Shown: in pieces, positions 1-10,133 of the stretch
Layout: the number at the start of each line of letters is the position of its first letter
Position numbering within the stretch: position 1 is the first letter of the stretch
Assembly: GCF_031127875.1 (NCBI RefSeq)
Contig: NZ_JARXIA010000011.1
Location: 124,001-188,000, forward strand
DNA length: 64,000 bases
Origin: Pelagicoccus sp. SDUM812005
GTDB taxonomy: Bacteria > Verrucomicrobiota > Verrucomicrobiia > Opitutales > Opitutaceae
Direction of reading: 5' to 3'
Position numbers and translations under genes: made by a program
Notes under the pieces: generated by a model
Told to the model about the DNA's origin: nothing
Seen by the model: the letters and a program-made list of their open reading frames with translations, nothing else
The model's database searches: none

Positions 1-1
1 A

Positions 2-1237
2 ATCGCGACCCGGTTCCTGTTAGCCAAGAAGCGCTCCATGCTGATGAGCTTGTGCGGCATCGCTTTCGGGGTGGGCTTCTTCATCGTAACGCAGGCGCAG
101 CTCAGTGGCTTCGAGGAGTTTTTCATCCGGACGATTTTGGGCACGGACGGGGCGATCCGCATCGAAGACAAGTTCCAGGCGACCTTGGCTCAGATGGAGG
201 CGGCTTCCAGCACGCGTACGGATTCCAAGTTTTTCGTAGCGGACCGCGGCAACCGCCGGTACGTGGAGGGCGTCGAGTATCCGGAAAAGATTATCGACGC
301 CTTGCAGAGCATTCCGAATGTGGCGGCGACTTCCTCGGTCTTGAAAGGGCGAGTGGAGGTGCAAAGTCCTTTGCGCATGGAGTCGGCCCAGGTTTACGGC
401 ATCGTGCTGAACGACCACCTCGCGGTTTCGGACCTGGAGGACCAGCTGGTGTTCGGGAGCATCGAGGAGTTTCGGCGGGCTCCCACTGGGATTTTGATTG
501 GGCGAAAGCTCTCGGATCGCCTGCAAGCTCGAGTGGGCGACTCTATTATAATAGAAAGCCGCGGGGAGCAGAGCCGCTATCGGGTGAGCGGGGTCTATGA
601 AACGGGAGTTTCCGATATCGATCGGGTTCGCGTTTTCATGCACTTGGACCAGGCCCGCTCCTTGCTGCGGCGTCCGCACGGCGTGACCTTCATCCAAGTC
701 AGCGTCTTCGACCGGGATCGGGCGGAGTACGATGCCTTGGTGATCGAAAACTTGGTGCAGCACGCGGCGGCTCCCTGGCAGGATCGGGAAAAGGTTTGGC
801 TAGACGTCTTCAAGGCGCTGCAGGTTTCGGCGGTGATTACGGTTTCGACGATTATCCTGATCTCCGGCTTGGGCATGTTTAACACGCTGGTGATGATCGT
901 GATGGAAAAGACGCGGGAGATCGCGATCTTGCGCTCCATGGGCTACAGCCGATCGGACATTTCGGCCATTTTCCTGTGGCAGGGCGGCATTGTCTTGGTG
1001 TTCGGCGTATTTCTTGGTTTTGCGCTCGGAGCGGGCGTGACCTATGGCGTCTCTCACTTGCCGCTGCGGGTGCGGGGGATCTTCTCGACCGATAGCTATG
1101 TGGTGGAGTGGTCCGCGATGCATTATTTTTGGGCGGCGGTGACGGCGATCGTTATCGTTTTGTTCGCCAGTCTGGCTCCGGCGCGGCGGGCAGCTCGCTT
1201 GGTGCCGGGGGATGTCATTCGGGGGACTGCCTCATGA
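2..1237 (+). CDS. ABC transporter permease, FtsX/MacB-LolC family (5' partial)
   Basis: Inner-membrane permease of an exporter that works from the periplasmic side (LolCDE or MacB type). The reading frame is open from the first bases, and the residues before the first ATG (position 38) read IATRFLLAKKRSM, which is the usual start of this family. The true start therefore lies outside the window. One membrane segment is near the N terminus. A large periplasmic domain of about 240 residues follows, then the conserved FtsX block with about three helices (SAVITVSTIILISGLGMFN; EKTREIAILRSMGYS; a last helix before the C terminus). The stop overlaps the start of the ATPase gene by 4 bp (ATGA), so the two are translationally coupled. 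The substrate is not shown: lipoprotein release and peptide or antibiotic export are both possible. Confidence 0.9.
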   Translation: MATRFLLAKKRSMLMSLCGIAFGVGFFIVTQAQLSGFEEFFIRTILGTDGAIRIEDKFQATLAQMEAASSTRTDSKFFVADRGNRRYVEGVEYPEKIIDALQSIPNVAATSSVLKGRVEVQSPLRMESAQVYGIVLNDHLAVSDLEDQLVFGSIEEFRRAPTGILIGRKLSDRLQARVGDSIIIESRGEQSRYRVSGVYETGVSDIDRVRVFMHLDQARSLLRRPHGVTFIQVSVFDRDRAEYDALVIENLVQHAAAPWQDREKVWLDVFKALQVSAVITVSTIILISGLGMFNTLVMIVMEKTREIAILRSMGYSRSDISAIFLWQGGIVLVFGVFLGFALGAGVTYGVSHLPLRVRGIFSTDSYVVEWSAMHYFWAAVTAIVIVLFASLAPARRAARLVPGDVIRGTAS

Positions 1238-1932
1238 GCGCTCGTTCCGATCAGGCGAAGGTCGCCATGTCGTGTCGCGGCCTGCACAAGCATTTGGGGG
1301 AGGGGGAGGCCCGCGTGCATGTTTTGAAAGGGGTCGATCTCGAGTTGAACCGCGGCGAGATCTCCGCGGTGGTCGGACCCTCCGGCTGCGGCAAGAGTAC
1401 GCTCCTATACTTGCTCGGATTGCTGGACCGCCAGGACGAGGGCGAGATTTTGGTCGGCGGGGAAGCGGTTCCGCTCGATCGGGACGGTGCCCATACCCGG
1501 CTTCGCTGCGAGCACATCGGTTTCGTTTTCCAGTTTCACTTCCTCTTGCCGGAGTTCTCCGCCCTCGAAAACGTCATCCTGCCGATGCGCAAGCTTGGGA
1601 AATTAAGCGAAGACGAGATGGGGGAGCGGGCGAAGGAGCTGCTGGAGCAGGTCGGCTTGGGCGACAAAACCCACCGCCGTCCCTCCCAACTTTCGGGCGG
1701 CGAGCAGCAGCGGGTGGCGATCGCGCGCTCGCTCGCGAACCGGCCGAGCGTCCTTTTGGCGGACGAGCCGACGGGAAATCTCGACCTGAAAAACTCGATG
1801 ATGGTGTTCGATCTACTGACCCGCCTTGCCAAGGAGTACCAGCAAGCGGTGCTCATCGTGACCCACAATCCCGAGCTGGCGGGGCGTTGCGACCGAATCC
1901 TGCGCATGGAGGACGGGCTTTTCGTCCAGTGA
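1234..1932 (+). CDS. ABC transporter ATP-binding protein, LolD/MacB type
   Basis: ATPase partner of the upstream permease, 232 residues, the normal size for LolD-like proteins. Visible motifs are Walker A GPSGCGKST, the Q-loop in FVFQFHFLLPEFSALENV, the ABC signature LSGGEQQR, Walker B VLLADEPTGNLD and the H-loop VTHN. The ATG at 1234 is chosen because it overlaps the permease stop by 4 bp and starts just ahead of the first conserved strand. The longer frame beginning at 1108 reads through the permease gene in another frame and is not credible. LolCDE lipoprotein release is one likely role, but the pair could equally be a MacB-like exporter, because the gene upstream is outside the window. 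Confidence 0.93.
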   Translation: MSARSDQAKVAMSCRGLHKHLGEGEARVHVLKGVDLELNRGEISAVVGPSGCGKSTLLYLLGLLDRQDEGEILVGGEAVPLDRDGAHTRLRCEHIGFVFQFHFLLPEFSALENVILPMRKLGKLSEDEMGERAKELLEQVGLGDKTHRRPSQLSGGEQQRVAIARSLANRPSVLLADEPTGNLDLKNSMMVFDLLTRLAKEYQQAVLIVTHNPELAGRCDRILRMEDGLFVQ

Positions 1933-2091
1933 TTTGCATGTACGCCGCTCATGGCTATTAGAAGTGGGATTAATAAACTGTACCTCTGCTAATAACCCCT
2001 TGCAGGCGCTCTAAAGTGTCCAACATTTTATTTGCCTTTCGATTGGCGGCTCTTTCACTGCCGTTTCCTCTAAAGCCTAACCTTCTGCTCA

Positions 2092-2274
2092 GTGAGTTCC
2101 GAAAATTCCCGCAAATCATTTCTACTTGCGATCGCTGCCGTCGTGGCTGGCGTCGTCGCATTGCCTAAGCTGCTAGCTCGTAGCAAGGCGAAGGGTAATC
2201 CTTCGAATGCTTCTACTATAAAGCTGCGCCAAGACCCTCGGTCGGTAAACCGAGAGGATTCGCGCTTCGCCTAA
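2092..2274 (+). CDS. Small membrane-anchored protein heading the alternative complex III operon
   Basis: 60 residues with a GTG start. It has an N-terminal hydrophobic segment (SFLLAIAAVVAGVVALP, about residues 9-25), a short basic stretch, then a polar tail with LRQDPRSVNREDSRFA. It lies 40 bp upstream of actA on the same strand, so it is probably the first gene of the operon. I do not recognise a family. The segment after the charged residues RK resembles a short signal anchor. The C-terminal tail looks conserved-protein-like rather than random, but codon evidence for so short a gene is weak. It may be a small accessory subunit or assembly factor for the complex, or a spurious frame. Confidence 0.5.
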   Translation: MSSENSRKSFLLAIAAVVAGVVALPKLLARSKAKGNPSNASTIKLRQDPRSVNREDSRFA

Positions 2275-2314
2275 CTGCTACTTCCCTGACAGGAACGGCT
2301 AACCTTTTACCGCT

Positions 2315-2971
2315 ATGTCTAAAGTGTTTCCAAAGTGGTCGAACGCGTTGCCACTGAAGATCGTTGTTTTCATCTTCGTCTTCGTGACTACGCTCCTTGC
2401 CGGCATCACCTACTACGTGACGCCGAATTACGTCAGAGTTGGCTATGAGCCAACCCAGCCGGTCCCATACGACCACAGTTTCCACGTGGGCGAGCTCGGG
2501 CTCGACTGCCGTTACTGTCACGATTCGGTCGACCAGTCTGACGTTGCGAACATCCCTGCTGCGGACACTTGCATGAAGTGTCACAGCATGATCAAGACGG
2601 ACAGCGACCTGCTCGCTCCGATACGCGAGAGCTACGCCACCGGCGATCCGGTTGCTTGGAAGCGCGTCCACGAAGTGCCGGACTACGTCTACTTCAGCCA
2701 CCAGGCTCACGTGACCCGCGGCGTTTCCTGCGTGGAATGTCACGGCCAGGTCAACGAGATGGAAGTCGTCTCCCACGCCGAGCCTATGAGCATGAGCTGG
2801 TGTCTCGACTGTCACCGCCATCCGGAAGAAGTCCTTCGTCCGGTCGACCAAGTCTTCAATCTCGACTGGGTACACCCAGGCGGAAAGCAGGGCCAGATCA
2901 AGGACGGCCTCAAGTTCGTTGAAGAACGCAACATCACTCCTCCTCAAAGCTGCACAGGCTGCCACCGATGA
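2315..2971 (+). CDS. actA: Alternative complex III subunit ActA, pentaheme cytochrome c
   Basis: Membrane-anchored periplasmic cytochrome of 218 residues. One N-terminal membrane helix (about residues 14-35) is followed by five CxxCH heme-binding motifs at C65-H69, C86-H90, C139-H143, C163-H167 and C213-H217. This matches the multiheme ActA subunit of alternative complex III, the quinol:electron-acceptor oxidoreductase that replaces the bc1 complex in many Bacteroidota, Verrucomicrobiota and Chloroflexota. ActA is thought to pass electrons from the iron-sulfur subunit towards cytochrome c or an oxidase. The stop overlaps the actB start by 4 bp. Upstream there is only a weak ribosome binding site. 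Confidence 0.96.
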   Translation: MSKVFPKWSNALPLKIVVFIFVFVTTLLAGITYYVTPNYVRVGYEPTQPVPYDHSFHVGELGLDCRYCHDSVDQSDVANIPAADTCMKCHSMIKTDSDLLAPIRESYATGDPVAWKRVHEVPDYVYFSHQAHVTRGVSCVECHGQVNEMEVVSHAEPMSMSWCLDCHRHPEEVLRPVDQVFNLDWVHPGGKQGQIKDGLKFVEERNITPPQSCTGCHR

Positions 2972-5900
2972 AACGCGCACCTTACAATCACCCTGAAACA
3001 GCGGAACTGTCAGGCCCGCGCTACTGGCGCAGCCTCGACGACTTGTCGCAATCTCCCGAATTCCTCGCTCAGGTAGAGCGCGAGTTCGGACCGGAAGCCT
3101 CCGAGATGAACGAAGTGGATCGTCGCCACTTCTTCAAGATCATGGCGGCATCCTTCGCGATCGGCGGACTCGGCTTTGCCGGCTGCCGCCGTCCGGAGTC
3201 CCATATCCTTCCGCATTCCAAGATGCCCGAGCACCAGATCCCTGGTCAGGCTCTTTATTATGCGACCGGTTTCCCGCTGCGCGGCGAAACGCTTCCGCTC
3301 CTTATCGAGACGCACACGGGCCGTCCCACCAAGGTGGAAGGCAACGCCGACCATCCCGGTTACAAGGGCGGCACCACCCGCAAGGCGCAGGCCGCCATCC
3401 TCGATCTTTACGATCCGGATCGCGCCACTGCCCATACCAAGGGCGGGTCCAAGATTAGCAACGCGGACGTCAACGATCTGCTTGCTTCTCTCAACAAGAA
3501 GTACGCCGCTTCCAACGGCAAGGGCGTCGCGGTTCTCGCCGAAAGCTCTTCCTCGCCAACGCGCCTTCGCCTCAAGAAAGCCTTCCTCAAGGCCTTCCCG
3601 CAAGCGACTTGGGCCGAGTACGACGCGATCGACGCGAGCAACGCTGGCATCGCAGCCGCCAAGGTTACGGGCAACGACAAGCTTCAGCCGAAGTACGACC
3701 TTTCCAAGGCCTCCCGCATCCTTGCGGTAGACGCTGACTTCCTCGACGAAGAGCAGGGCTCGGTACAGTTCTCCAAGCAGTTTGCAGAAGGCCGCCGCGT
3801 TCGTTCCAGCAAGGACGCGATGAATCGCCTCTATTCGGTAGAGAGCAATTTCTCGATCACTGGCGCCATGGCGGACCACCGCAAGCGTCTCGCTTCCAGC
3901 CAGATGGTTTCCTTCTTGGCGGCCGTCGCACTCGAGCTCGACCTCGGCGTAGAAGGCAATGCCCTGAACTCCGTTCTCAGCCCGCTCGCGAGCAAGCTCG
4001 ACGCGGAGACTCAGGAATGGGCGGCCAAGTGCGCCGACGACCTCGCTCAGCACAAGGGCGAGAGCCTTGTCTTCGTAGGCCAGCACCTCTCGCCGGAAGC
4101 CCACGCTCTCGGCCTCTTGGTCAACGAGAAGCTCGGCAACCTGAAGAAGACTGTTTCCCTCGTTTCCATAGACAACGGCAAGACCGCTTCCATCCAGGAC
4201 CTCGCATCCAGCATCGAGGCAGGATCGGTAAGCTCGCTCGTCATCCTGGGCGGCAATCCCGTGTACAACGCTCCGGCGGGAATCGACTTCTCGGCGCTTC
4301 TCGAGCAGGTAGGGGAGGTCGTTCGCCTCGGCTACTACGCCGACGAGACTTCCGAAAAGTCGACTTACCACATCACGCAAGCCCACTTCCTGGAAGCGTG
4401 GGGCGATGGCCGCACCTACGGTGGCGACGTGGTGGCGCAGCAGCCGATGATTCTTCCTCTCTTCGACGGCGTATCCGAAATCGAAGTACTCGCTCGCCTC
4501 GTTGGCGAAGCGAATCCGGACGGTTACAGCCTCGTGTACGCAACCTTCCAGGCTGCCAAGGGTACGCCCGGCAAGCGCGCCTTTGAAGCGTTCCTCAACG
4601 AAGGCTTCACCGCTGACGGCTACCGGGTTTCCAACAGCAACGTTTCCGGGCTCGAGCTCGCTAACCTGCTGAAGGGCTTCAAGGCTCCCGCGGCTCCGAG
4701 CAAGGACAGCCTCGAAGTTCGTTTCCTCAACGACGCATCCGTCGATGATGGCCGCTTCGCCAACAACGGTTGGTTGCAGGAGTGTCCGGACCCGATGACT
4801 AAGTTGACTTGGGATAACGCTATCATCGTTAGCCCCAAGTTTGCGAAGGATCTCGGCATCGTCGCTCCTGACTCCGCGATCCAAGTTGCCCGCAAGAACC
4901 CGAACAAGGTTCGCGACGGTCGCCAGTTCGCTTCGGTTGCTACCATCAAGGTGGACGGCCGCGAAGTTACCGGCGCGATCCACATCCAGCCCGGTCTCGA
5001 CAACTACACGGTTGTATTGCCGCTTGGATACGGTCGCACCAAGACGGGCCGTGTTGGTACAGGCTCGGGCTTCAGCGCTTACGCGATCCGTTCGGCTGCC
5101 GCTTTCGTCACGAACGCGACCTTGGCCCTGACCGGCGCGGAATACCAGCTCGCGAGCACTCAAGAGCATTGGTCTATGGAAGGCCGCGCCATCGTTCGCG
5201 AAGGCAATCTCGAAGACTACGAGGCAGACAAGGATTTCGTATCCAAGATGGGCATGGAGTCGCACTCCCCAGCTATTTATGCTGGAGCCGAAGACATGCC
5301 GTTGCAGGAGAAGGTGAGCGAAACGCCTCGTGGCGGCTCTATCTACGAGCATCCGGATCTCACTGGCATCCACCAGTGGGGCATGAGCATCGACCTCAAC
5401 GTTTGTACGGGTTGTAACTCTTGCGTTATCGCCTGTCAGAGCGAAAACAACATTCCGATCGTGGGACGCGACCAAGTTCGCCGTGGCCGCGAAATGCACT
5501 GGATTCGCCTCGACCGTTACTTCTCCTCTGGCGCGAAGGACAACACGGAGATCCCAGAGAATCCGCAGGCTTCGCTCCAGCCGATCGCGTGTATGCATTG
5601 CGAAACGGCGCCGTGTGAAACGGTTTGCCCTGTAAACGCGACGGTTCACGACGAAGAAGGCCTCAACGCCATGGCGTACAACCGTTGTATCGGTACCCGC
5701 TACTGCGCGAACAACTGTCCTTATAAGGTGCGCCGTTTCAACTTCTTCGATTACCAGCAACGCGAGCTCGATAAGCTCTACATGGGGCCGCTCGCTCCGA
5801 AGGGCATGCCGGAGCTCGTGCAGATGGCTCAGAATCCGGACGTATCCGTGCGCATGCGCGGCGTGATGGAGAAGTGTACTTTCTGCGTGCAGCGCATCAA

Positions 5901-6291
5901 CCAGGCGAAGATCGCCCAGCAGGCCAAGGCCGGCGACGGCGGTGACGTACGAGTCCGCGACGGAGCGATCAAGGTCGCTTGCGAGCAGGCTTGTCCGACG
6001 GATGCTATCGTATTCGGTGACCTGAAGGACGCGAACAGCCGCGTTTCGCAACTTCGCGAAAACGAGCGTTCGTACTCGCTTCTTGGATACTTGAACACGC
6101 GTCCTCGCACCACGTTCATGGCTCGTATCCGCAATCCAAATCCGGAGATGCCAGATTACTACGAGATGCCTCTCTCCAAGAAGGAGTACAAGGCAAAGGC
6201 CCCGAAAGGAGCTTCCCACGATTCCCATGGCTCGCATGACGAAGACCACCACGACTCACACTCAGATACAGCTGAAGGAGGACACCACTAA
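2968..6291 (+). CDS. actB: Alternative complex III subunit ActB, molybdopterin-oxidoreductase-like and iron-sulfur fusion
   Basis: 1107 residues. The N-terminal part carries a Tat-like signal near residues 50-72 ([20 protein letters not shown], then a Cys). It is followed by a molybdopterin-oxidoreductase-like region (about 75-780) that in this family binds no molybdenum. The C-terminal part, from about residue 800, is a ferredoxin-like electron-transfer domain with four cysteine groups: [35 protein letters not shown] and CTFC followed by [10 protein letters not shown]. These fit the [3Fe-4S]/[4Fe-4S] chain of ActB. The protein ends in a tail with about eight histidines in the last 27 residues (around 6208-6288). 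The start ATGA overlaps actA, and the TAATG junction with actC shares one base. Confidence 0.96.
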   Translation: MKRAPYNHPETAELSGPRYWRSLDDLSQSPEFLAQVEREFGPEASEMNEVDRRHFFKIMAASFAIGGLGFAGCRRPESHILPHSKMPEHQIPGQALYYATGFPLRGETLPLLIETHTGRPTKVEGNADHPGYKGGTTRKAQAAILDLYDPDRATAHTKGGSKISNADVNDLLASLNKKYAASNGKGVAVLAESSSSPTRLRLKKAFLKAFPQATWAEYDAIDASNAGIAAAKVTGNDKLQPKYDLSKASRILAVDADFLDEEQGSVQFSKQFAEGRRVRSSKDAMNRLYSVESNFSITGAMADHRKRLASSQMVSFLAAVALELDLGVEGNALNSVLSPLASKLDAETQEWAAKCADDLAQHKGESLVFVGQHLSPEAHALGLLVNEKLGNLKKTVSLVSIDNGKTASIQDLASSIEAGSVSSLVILGGNPVYNAPAGIDFSALLEQVGEVVRLGYYADETSEKSTYHITQAHFLEAWGDGRTYGGDVVAQQPMILPLFDGVSEIEVLARLVGEANPDGYSLVYATFQAAKGTPGKRAFEAFLNEGFTADGYRVSNSNVSGLELANLLKGFKAPAAPSKDSLEVRFLNDASVDDGRFANNGWLQECPDPMTKLTWDNAIIVSPKFAKDLGIVAPDSAIQVARKNPNKVRDGRQFASVATIKVDGREVTGAIHIQPGLDNYTVVLPLGYGRTKTGRVGTGSGFSAYAIRSAAAFVTNATLALTGAEYQLASTQEHWSMEGRAIVREGNLEDYEADKDFVSKMGMESHSPAIYAGAEDMPLQEKVSETPRGGSIYEHPDLTGIHQWGMSIDLNVCTGCNSCVIACQSENNIPIVGRDQVRRGREMHWIRLDRYFSSGAKDNTEIPENPQASLQPIACMHCETAPCETVCPVNATVHDEEGLNAMAYNRCIGTRYCANNCPYKVRRFNFFDYQQRELDKLYMGPLAPKGMPELVQMAQNPDVSVRMRGVMEKCTFCVQRINQAKIAQQAKAGDGGDVRVRDGAIKVACEQACPTDAIVFGDLKDANSRVSQLRENERSYSLLGYLNTRPRTTFMARIRNPNPEMPDYYEMPLSKKEYKAKAPKGASHDSHGSHDEDHHDSHSDTAEGGHH

Positions 6292-7751
6292 TGGCCGGCG
6301 CTAGCTCCCATTCTCAAGAAGTGAGACCCGCGATTCTCGATGAAGTGAATCCGGTCGATATCCCGCGCCAAGCGTGCGTGGATAACAACCGTTCCTTCAA
6401 TTGGATCACTGAGAAAATCTGCGGTATCATCGAAGAGAAGACTCCTACCTGGTGGTGGGTGTGCTTCATCATCGCTTGCGCCACCGCAAGCTTCACCTTC
6501 ATCGGTCTCGGATACCTCGTAGTCACGGGTGTCGGCGTTTGGGGTCTGGCCAATCCAGTTAACTGGGGTTGGGCGATCGTAAACTTCGTATTCTGGATCG
6601 GTATCGGCCACGCGGGTACGCTGATTTCGGCGATTCTCTGTCTGCTCCGGCAGAAGTGGCGTACTTCGATCAACCGCGCGGCGGAAGCGATGACGATCTT
6701 TGCGGTGGTCTGTGCGGGCTTGTTCCCGGTCTTCCACGTCGGTCGTGTCTGGTTCGCTCTCTATCCGGGCTATCTCTTCCCGTTCCCGAATGCGAACGGC
6801 ATCTGGCCGAACTTCCGTTCGGCGCTGCTGTGGGACGTGTTCGCGGTATCGACTTACGGTACGGTTTCCGTGCTCTTCTGGTACATCGGCCTGATTCCTG
6901 ACTTCGCGACCGTTCGCGACCGCGCCAAGACGAAGTTCCGCAAGATCGCCTACGGCATCGTGGCCATGGGCTGGCGCGGATCGAACCGCCACTGGAGCAA
7001 CTACGAGATGCTTTACCTCATCTTGGCTGGTCTCTCCACGCCGCTGGTACTTTCGGTACACACTATCGTATCCTTCGACTTCGCGATCTCCTTGGTCCCT
7101 GGTTGGCACACCACCATTTTCCCGCCGTACTTCGTTGCTGGCGCGATCTTCTCCGGCTTCGGCATGGTTATCACCTTGATGCTGCCCCTGCGCGCCATCT
7201 ACGGCCTGCAGGACCTCATCACCCAGTACCATATCGACTGTATGACCAAGATCATCTTGGCGACCGGTACCATGGTTGGTTACGCCTACGGCATGGAGTT
7301 CTTCATCGCTGCCTACGGCGCGAACGACTTCGAAATCTTCGCTTTCGTGAACCGCGCTTTCGGCAACTACGCCTGGGCGTACTGGATCATGATTTCCTGT
7401 AACGTTATCTCTCCTCAGTTCTTCTGGTTCAAAAGCATCCGCGAGAACACGACGCTGGTTTGGGTTATCTCCCTCTTCGTCAACGTCGGCATGTGGTTCG
7501 AGCGTTTCGTTATCACCGTGACCTCCCTGTCCCGTGACTTCCTTCCTTCGAGCTGGGGTTACTACTCTCCAACAGTGGTGGACATCTTCACTTACCTTGG
7601 AACTTTCGGTCTCTTCTCGGTGCTGTTCCTGCTCTTCCTTCGCTTCGTGCCTCTCATGGCCATGGCGGAAATCAAGGCAGTAACCCCGCAGGCTGATCCT
7701 CACCACGCGCACACTCACAAAGCCGGCAGCGGCGACTACGTTAATAACTAA
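6291..7751 (+). CDS. actC: Alternative complex III subunit ActC, NrfD-like quinol-binding membrane subunit
   Basis: 486 residues, about ten hydrophobic helices, of the NrfD/PsrC family. In alternative complex III this subunit provides the menaquinol or ubiquinol oxidation site facing the periplasmic iron-sulfur subunit ActB. Recognisable stretches are the N-terminal [18 protein letters not shown] helix and the conserved [14 protein letters not shown] region near residues 145-160. The C-terminal tail is histidine-rich ([13 protein letters not shown]). The start overlaps the actB stop by one base, and the stop is one base before actD. Position and size match the canonical actABCDEF order. Confidence 0.96.
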   Translation: MAGASSHSQEVRPAILDEVNPVDIPRQACVDNNRSFNWITEKICGIIEEKTPTWWWVCFIIACATASFTFIGLGYLVVTGVGVWGLANPVNWGWAIVNFVFWIGIGHAGTLISAILCLLRQKWRTSINRAAEAMTIFAVVCAGLFPVFHVGRVWFALYPGYLFPFPNANGIWPNFRSALLWDVFAVSTYGTVSVLFWYIGLIPDFATVRDRAKTKFRKIAYGIVAMGWRGSNRHWSNYEMLYLILAGLSTPLVLSVHTIVSFDFAISLVPGWHTTIFPPYFVAGAIFSGFGMVITLMLPLRAIYGLQDLITQYHIDCMTKIILATGTMVGYAYGMEFFIAAYGANDFEIFAFVNRAFGNYAWAYWIMISCNVISPQFFWFKSIRENTTLVWVISLFVNVGMWFERFVITVTSLSRDFLPSSWGYYSPTVVDIFTYLGTFGLFSVLFLLFLRFVPLMAMAEIKAVTPQADPHHAHTHKAGSGDYVNN

Positions 7752-7752
7752 A

Positions 7753-8283
7753 ATGGCGGACAAATTTGGAATTCTCGCAAAGTTCGACACCCCGGCTGAC
7801 ATCATGCATGCGGCCGAGAAGGTGAGGGACGCTGGCTTCAAGCGCTGGGACGTGATCACGCCTTTTCCGATCCACGGCATGGACGGGGCCATGGGCCTCA
7901 AGCGCTCTTGGGTACCGCGTTTCACGATCGTGGGCGGCACGACCGGATTCATCACCGGTATGAGCATGATCTTCTTCACCAACGCGTTTGACTACAAGAT
8001 CCTGATCGGCGGCAAGCCGCTCTTCAGCCCGTACTTCGCCTTCCCGGTGTCCTACGAGCTCACCATCCTCTTCTCTGCCTTTGCTTCGATCATCGGCATG
8101 TTCATCCTCAACAAGCTGCCAATGCATTACCATTCGGCGCTTAAGACCGAGAAGGTGGCGGAAATGTCCGACGACAAGTTCTTCCTCTACATCGAGTCTG
8201 AAGATCCACAGTACGACGACGTTAAGACGCGCTCCTTCATCGAGGGGCTGCATCCGGTCGAAGTTTCCGACATGGAGAAATAA
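7753..8283 (+). CDS. actD: Alternative complex III subunit ActD (DUF3341)
   Basis: 176 residues. The soluble start (FGILAKFDTPADIMHAAEKVRDAG) is typical of DUF3341 proteins, followed by two membrane helices (about residues 56-75 and 96-116) and the motif KRWDVITPFPIHGMD ahead of the first helix. ActD is a small integral subunit of alternative complex III without cofactors. It starts one base after the actC stop and ends four bases before actE, within the same operon. The length is normal for the family and no anomaly is visible. Confidence 0.95.
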   Translation: MADKFGILAKFDTPADIMHAAEKVRDAGFKRWDVITPFPIHGMDGAMGLKRSWVPRFTIVGGTTGFITGMSMIFFTNAFDYKILIGGKPLFSPYFAFPVSYELTILFSAFASIIGMFILNKLPMHYHSALKTEKVAEMSDDKFFLYIESEDPQYDDVKTRSFIEGLHPVEVSDMEK

Positions 8284-8287
8284 CGAG

Positions 8288-8902
8288 ATGCGCTACGTAT
8301 ACCTGATATTTGCATTCGTCGTGATCGCGGCGGTAAGCGTGCTCGGCTTCCGAGGCACAAAGACGACAAAGCGTCCTCTCGAAATCTTCGACGACATGGA
8401 CCACATGCCAAAGTACCATCCGCAGGCGGAGAGCGCCTTCTTCGCGGATGGACGCACCGACCGCTTGCCCGTTCCCGGCACGGTCGCTCGCGGCACGTTC
8501 GAGCCGGATGCCTACAAGGCGACCGGCAAGAACGGCGAGGCTTACGGCAACGGTTTCCCGATCGAGGTGACTCAAGCCGCCATGGAGCGCGGCGAGGAAC
8601 GCTACAACATCTATTGTACGCCCTGCCACGGCGCTGCGGGTGACGGCCAAGGCCGCACGGCTGCCTTCGGCATGACGGCGATCGCCAACCTGACAGCTGC
8701 TCCTTACACGGACATGGCGGATGGCGAACTCTACCACTACATCGCAAACGGTAGCCGCAGCGGACGTATGTTCGGCTACAAGGAAAAGCTTTCGGTCGAA
8801 GACCGTTGGAAGGTCGTTCTCTACGTCCGCGCTCTCCAGCGCGCAGCGAACGGCTCCGTCAAAGATTTAACTCCTGCTAGCAAGGAGGAACTAGGACTAT
8901 GA
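8288..8902 (+). CDS. actE: Alternative complex III subunit ActE, monoheme cytochrome c
   Basis: 204 residues. The N-terminal membrane anchor (RYVYLIFAFVVIAAVSVLGF) is followed by a periplasmic linker with the ActE-typical IFDDMDHMPKYHPQAESA stretch. The cytochrome c domain has the heme motif CTPCH at C110-H114 and a likely axial methionine in SGRMFGY (M161). The ATG at 8288 was chosen because it sits four bases after the actD stop and directly precedes the anchor. A longer frame starting at 8081 lies inside actD and is rejected. The stop overlaps actF by 4 bp. ActE is an electron exit subunit of the complex. Confidence 0.95.
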   Translation: MRYVYLIFAFVVIAAVSVLGFRGTKTTKRPLEIFDDMDHMPKYHPQAESAFFADGRTDRLPVPGTVARGTFEPDAYKATGKNGEAYGNGFPIEVTQAAMERGEERYNIYCTPCHGAAGDGQGRTAAFGMTAIANLTAAPYTDMADGELYHYIANGSRSGRMFGYKEKLSVEDRWKVVLYVRALQRAANGSVKDLTPASKEELGL

Positions 8903-10125
8903 GTGCAGAACGCGACGCTTCGCTTCCGAACCCAACTAAGTGGCTATTGATCGGTGCCGTTGGCCTGATCATCTCGTTTATCGGCATGTTCGTCGATCCA
9001 CGGATGGCCTCCTTCTGCTATCTGATCGGCATGATCTTCACCACGTCGATCACCATCGGAATGCTGTTCTTGGTGATGATTCACCATATCTTCGACGCCT
9101 ACTGGTCGACCGTTATCCGTCGTCAGGCGGAGAACTTCCTCGCTGCCCTCCCATGGATGGCGGTGCTCTTCATCCCGCTCTTCCTCATCACGTACCTCTA
9201 CAAGCAGGATACGCTTTGGATCTGGATGGATCTCGACCATGAGCTCCATGGACACGGCACCGTCGGAACGGATCCCCTCTACCTCAAGAAGACTTGGTGG
9301 TTGAGCGAGACCTTCTTCTGGATTCGCGCGGTGGTCTGCTTCCTCGCATGGATCTACTTCGCTCGCACCTTCCGTCGCAACTCCTTCTCCCAGGACGAAG
9401 ACGGATCCGCAGAGCACACCTATTCGAGCCGCAAGCACGCCGCGGGTGGATTGATCGTGGTGGCCCTCACGTGGTCCATGGCCGGCTTCGACTGGATTAT
9501 GTCCCTCGAGTACCACTGGTTCTCCACCATGTTCGGGGTTTGGTTCTTCGCCAATTCCATGCGCGCCGCGCTCGCGGTCTTGGTATTGGTCGCGGCCTTC
9601 CTGGTGGCGAAGGGGCCTCTCAAGGGCATCTTCAACACGAAGCACCTGCACGACCTCAGCACGTTGTGCTTCGCCTTCACGGTTTTCTGGGCCTACATCA
9701 GCTTCTCCCAGTACTTCCTGATCTGGAACGGAAACATTCCTGAAGAAACCTTCTGGTACAACTTCCGCGAGGAGGGCATGTGGTACGGCGTATCCATGTT
9801 CCTGATCTTCGGTCACTTCCTCTTCCCGTTCCTGTTCATGCTACAGTTTCCGCTGAAGACCAAGTACCCAGCCATGGTGTTCATGGCTTGCTGGATCCTC
9901 TTCATGCAGTTGTTCGATCTGATCTTCAACATCCTCCCGTCCTTGAAGGTGCATGGGCATACCGCTCAGCTTTTCCACCAGCCTCTCGGCTTCCTTTGGC
10001 TCGCAGCTTCCGTGCTGGGTGGCATCGGAGTCCTGCTCTGGGCGTATTGGACCAGCTACTACAAGGTTAAGATCATCCCAATTCGCGACCCTCGCATAGG
10101 GGAGTGCTTGAACCACAACCACTAG
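8899..10125 (+). CDS. actF: Alternative complex III subunit ActF, NrfD-like membrane subunit
   Basis: 408 residues with about ten membrane helices, homologous in fold to ActC (NrfD family). Recognisable stretches include MLFLVMIHHIFDAYWSTVIRR near the second helix and TWSMAGFDWIMSLEYHWFS in the middle. In this complex ActF is the second NrfD-like subunit and its quinone site is generally considered degenerate or absent. The start overlaps the actE stop by 4 bp. The stop TAG lies eight bases before the next small gene, so transcription very probably continues into the oxidase-like genes. Confidence 0.95.
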   Translation: MSAERDASLPNPTKWLLIGAVGLIISFIGMFVDPRMASFCYLIGMIFTTSITIGMLFLVMIHHIFDAYWSTVIRRQAENFLAALPWMAVLFIPLFLITYLYKQDTLWIWMDLDHELHGHGTVGTDPLYLKKTWWLSETFFWIRAVVCFLAWIYFARTFRRNSFSQDEDGSAEHTYSSRKHAAGGLIVVALTWSMAGFDWIMSLEYHWFSTMFGVWFFANSMRAALAVLVLVAAFLVAKGPLKGIFNTKHLHDLSTLCFAFTVFWAYISFSQYFLIWNGNIPEETFWYNFREEGMWYGVSMFLIFGHFLFPFLFMLQFPLKTKYPAMVFMACWILFMQLFDLIFNILPSLKVHGHTAQLFHQPLGFLWLAASVLGGIGVLLWAYWTSYYKVKIIPIRDPRIGECLNHNH

Positions 10126-10133
10126 TTTCTCAA

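Noticed and set aside
3010-6252. Long open frame of 1080 codons opposite actB on the minus strand
   Set aside because: It is an antisense shadow produced by strong third-position GC bias; it has no family features and actB is certain.
2968-6291. ActB as a catalytic molybdoenzyme
   Set aside because: Order and neighbours match alternative complex III, whose ActB molybdopterin-like domain is known not to bind molybdenum.
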